This document shows, in pieces, positions 6,707 to 7,013 of a stretch of DNA of 7,013 nucleotides. Every line of letters begins with the position of its first letter. Positions within the stretch are counted from its first letter, which is position 1. Origin of the DNA: CALAMD01 sp035301025 (GTDB taxonomy: Bacteria > Bacillota > Bacilli > Bacillales > Amphibacillaceae); NCBI GenBank assembly GCA_035301025.1, contig DATGUV010000220.1:1-7013 (forward strand), read 5' to 3'. A program made the translations under genes and the position numbers. The notes beneath the pieces are model-generated. The model ran no database searches. It saw nothing but the letters and a program-made list of their open reading frames with translations, and was not told the DNA's origin.

Positions 6707-6741
6707 TGGCGAATGGGGAGAGATGTGGGGGATAAGTGGTT

Positions 6742-7013
6742 CAACGTGACCGATGTACTTCAGAAGATCCATTAAAGAGAATGATAGGCGTTCAAATGTG
6801 ACCGTTTCAACGATTTTTTCAGGTAACGGGTACGAGGCACGAGCCAATGTGACCGAATCAATGATATTTTTCAGGTAACGGGCATGAGGCACACTCCAAT
6901 GTGACCGAATCAATGATTTTTTCAGGTAATGGGTACGAGGCACGAGCCAATGTGACCAAAACTATGATATTTTTCAGGTAATGGGCATGAGGCGCGCTCC
7001 AATGTGACCGAAT
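6742..7013. repeat. Tandem array of 51-52 bp units, continuing past the window edge
   Basis: Units start at CAA(A)TGTGACC. They run 6742-6792 (51 bp, degenerate; only the first dozen bases resemble the rest), 6793-6844 (52), 6845-6896 (52), 6897-6947 (51), 6948-6999 (52), and a partial one at 7000-7013. There are no spacers between units. Units 6793 and 6897 share one variant (GATTTTTTCAGG, then GGGTACGAGGCACGAGC); units 6845 and 6948 share another (GATATTTTTCAGG, then GGGCATGAGGC with a CTC end). The array is thus a dimeric repeat of about 103 bp. Most units are not a multiple of three, so any open frame changes phase from unit to unit. Function unknown; it is probably a non-coding minisatellite in front of the dcw cluster. 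Confidence 0.9.

Larger units (their letters stand above)
6488..7013. other. Gene-free region upstream of mraZ
   Basis: 526 bp without a convincing gene on either strand. From mraZ outwards it holds the mraZ ribosome binding site, three MraZ boxes (6517-6542), AT-rich DNA with A and T runs (about 6545-6600), a hairpin (6635-6656), a possible promoter (6678-6706), a short stretch with G-runs on the plus strand (about 6708-6740), and a tandem repeat array (6742 to the edge). In B. subtilis the next gene upstream would be bshC; nothing of it is seen here. Confidence 0.7.

Noticed and set aside
6724..6740. DnaA box or replication origin signal in the G-rich stretch
   Set aside because: GGGGGATAA matches the TGTGGATAA box at only 7 of 9 positions, it is a single copy, and the dcw cluster is not an origin context.
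6692..6943. Open frame of 83 codons on the minus strand across the repeat array
   Set aside because: It starts with a GTG inside a repeat without a ribosome binding site, the 51-52 bp units shift its frame from copy to copy, and it covers the putative mraZ promoter. It looks like a by-product of the repeats.
6742..7013. CRISPR array
   Set aside because: The repeated units are contiguous and nearly the same over their whole length; there are no unique spacers and no cas genes.

Overview
The window carries the start of the division and cell wall (dcw) cluster of a low-GC, endospore-forming member of the Bacillaceae, and every gene lies on the minus strand. In transcription order (from high to low coordinates) the genes are mraZ, rsmH (mraW), ftsL, pbpB (PBP2B), spoVD and the first 83 codons of murE, which runs off the left edge. 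This order matches Bacillus subtilis. The presence of spoVD shows the cell sporulates. AT-rich intergenic DNA and a very acidic PBP2B tail would suit a halotolerant genus such as Oceanobacillus, Virgibacillus or Gracilibacillus, but that placement is only a guess.

Layout. Positions 6488-7013 hold no convincing gene. The outer part (about 6742-7013) is a tandem array of 51-52 bp units that continues past the right edge. Closer to mraZ are a perfect 8-bp-stem hairpin, a possible sigma-A promoter and three 10-bp-spaced GTGGTR boxes that fit an MraZ autoregulatory operator. mraZ, rsmH, ftsL and pbpB then follow with gaps of 11-37 bp and look like one transcription unit. A long hairpin plus T-rich tail after pbpB looks like an intrinsic terminator closing this four-gene operon. 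A sigma-E-like promoter for spoVD starts inside the 3' arm of that terminator. A sigma-A-like extended -10 promoter in the 138-bp spoVD-murE gap would let murE be expressed in vegetative cells independently of sporulation.

How the genes work together. MraZ represses the operon. RsmH methylates 16S rRNA. FtsL and PBP2B are membrane partners in the septal peptidoglycan machine. SpoVD is the PBP2B paralogue that makes spore cortex peptidoglycan. MurE adds the third amino acid of the peptidoglycan precursor stem peptide.

The coding part is an orthodox dcw cluster and I see no undescribed multi-gene system in it. The points most worth a second look are the alternating A-B tandem array upstream of mraZ, the terminator/sigma-E promoter overlap, and the arrangement of MraZ boxes including one that coincides with the mraZ ribosome binding site.
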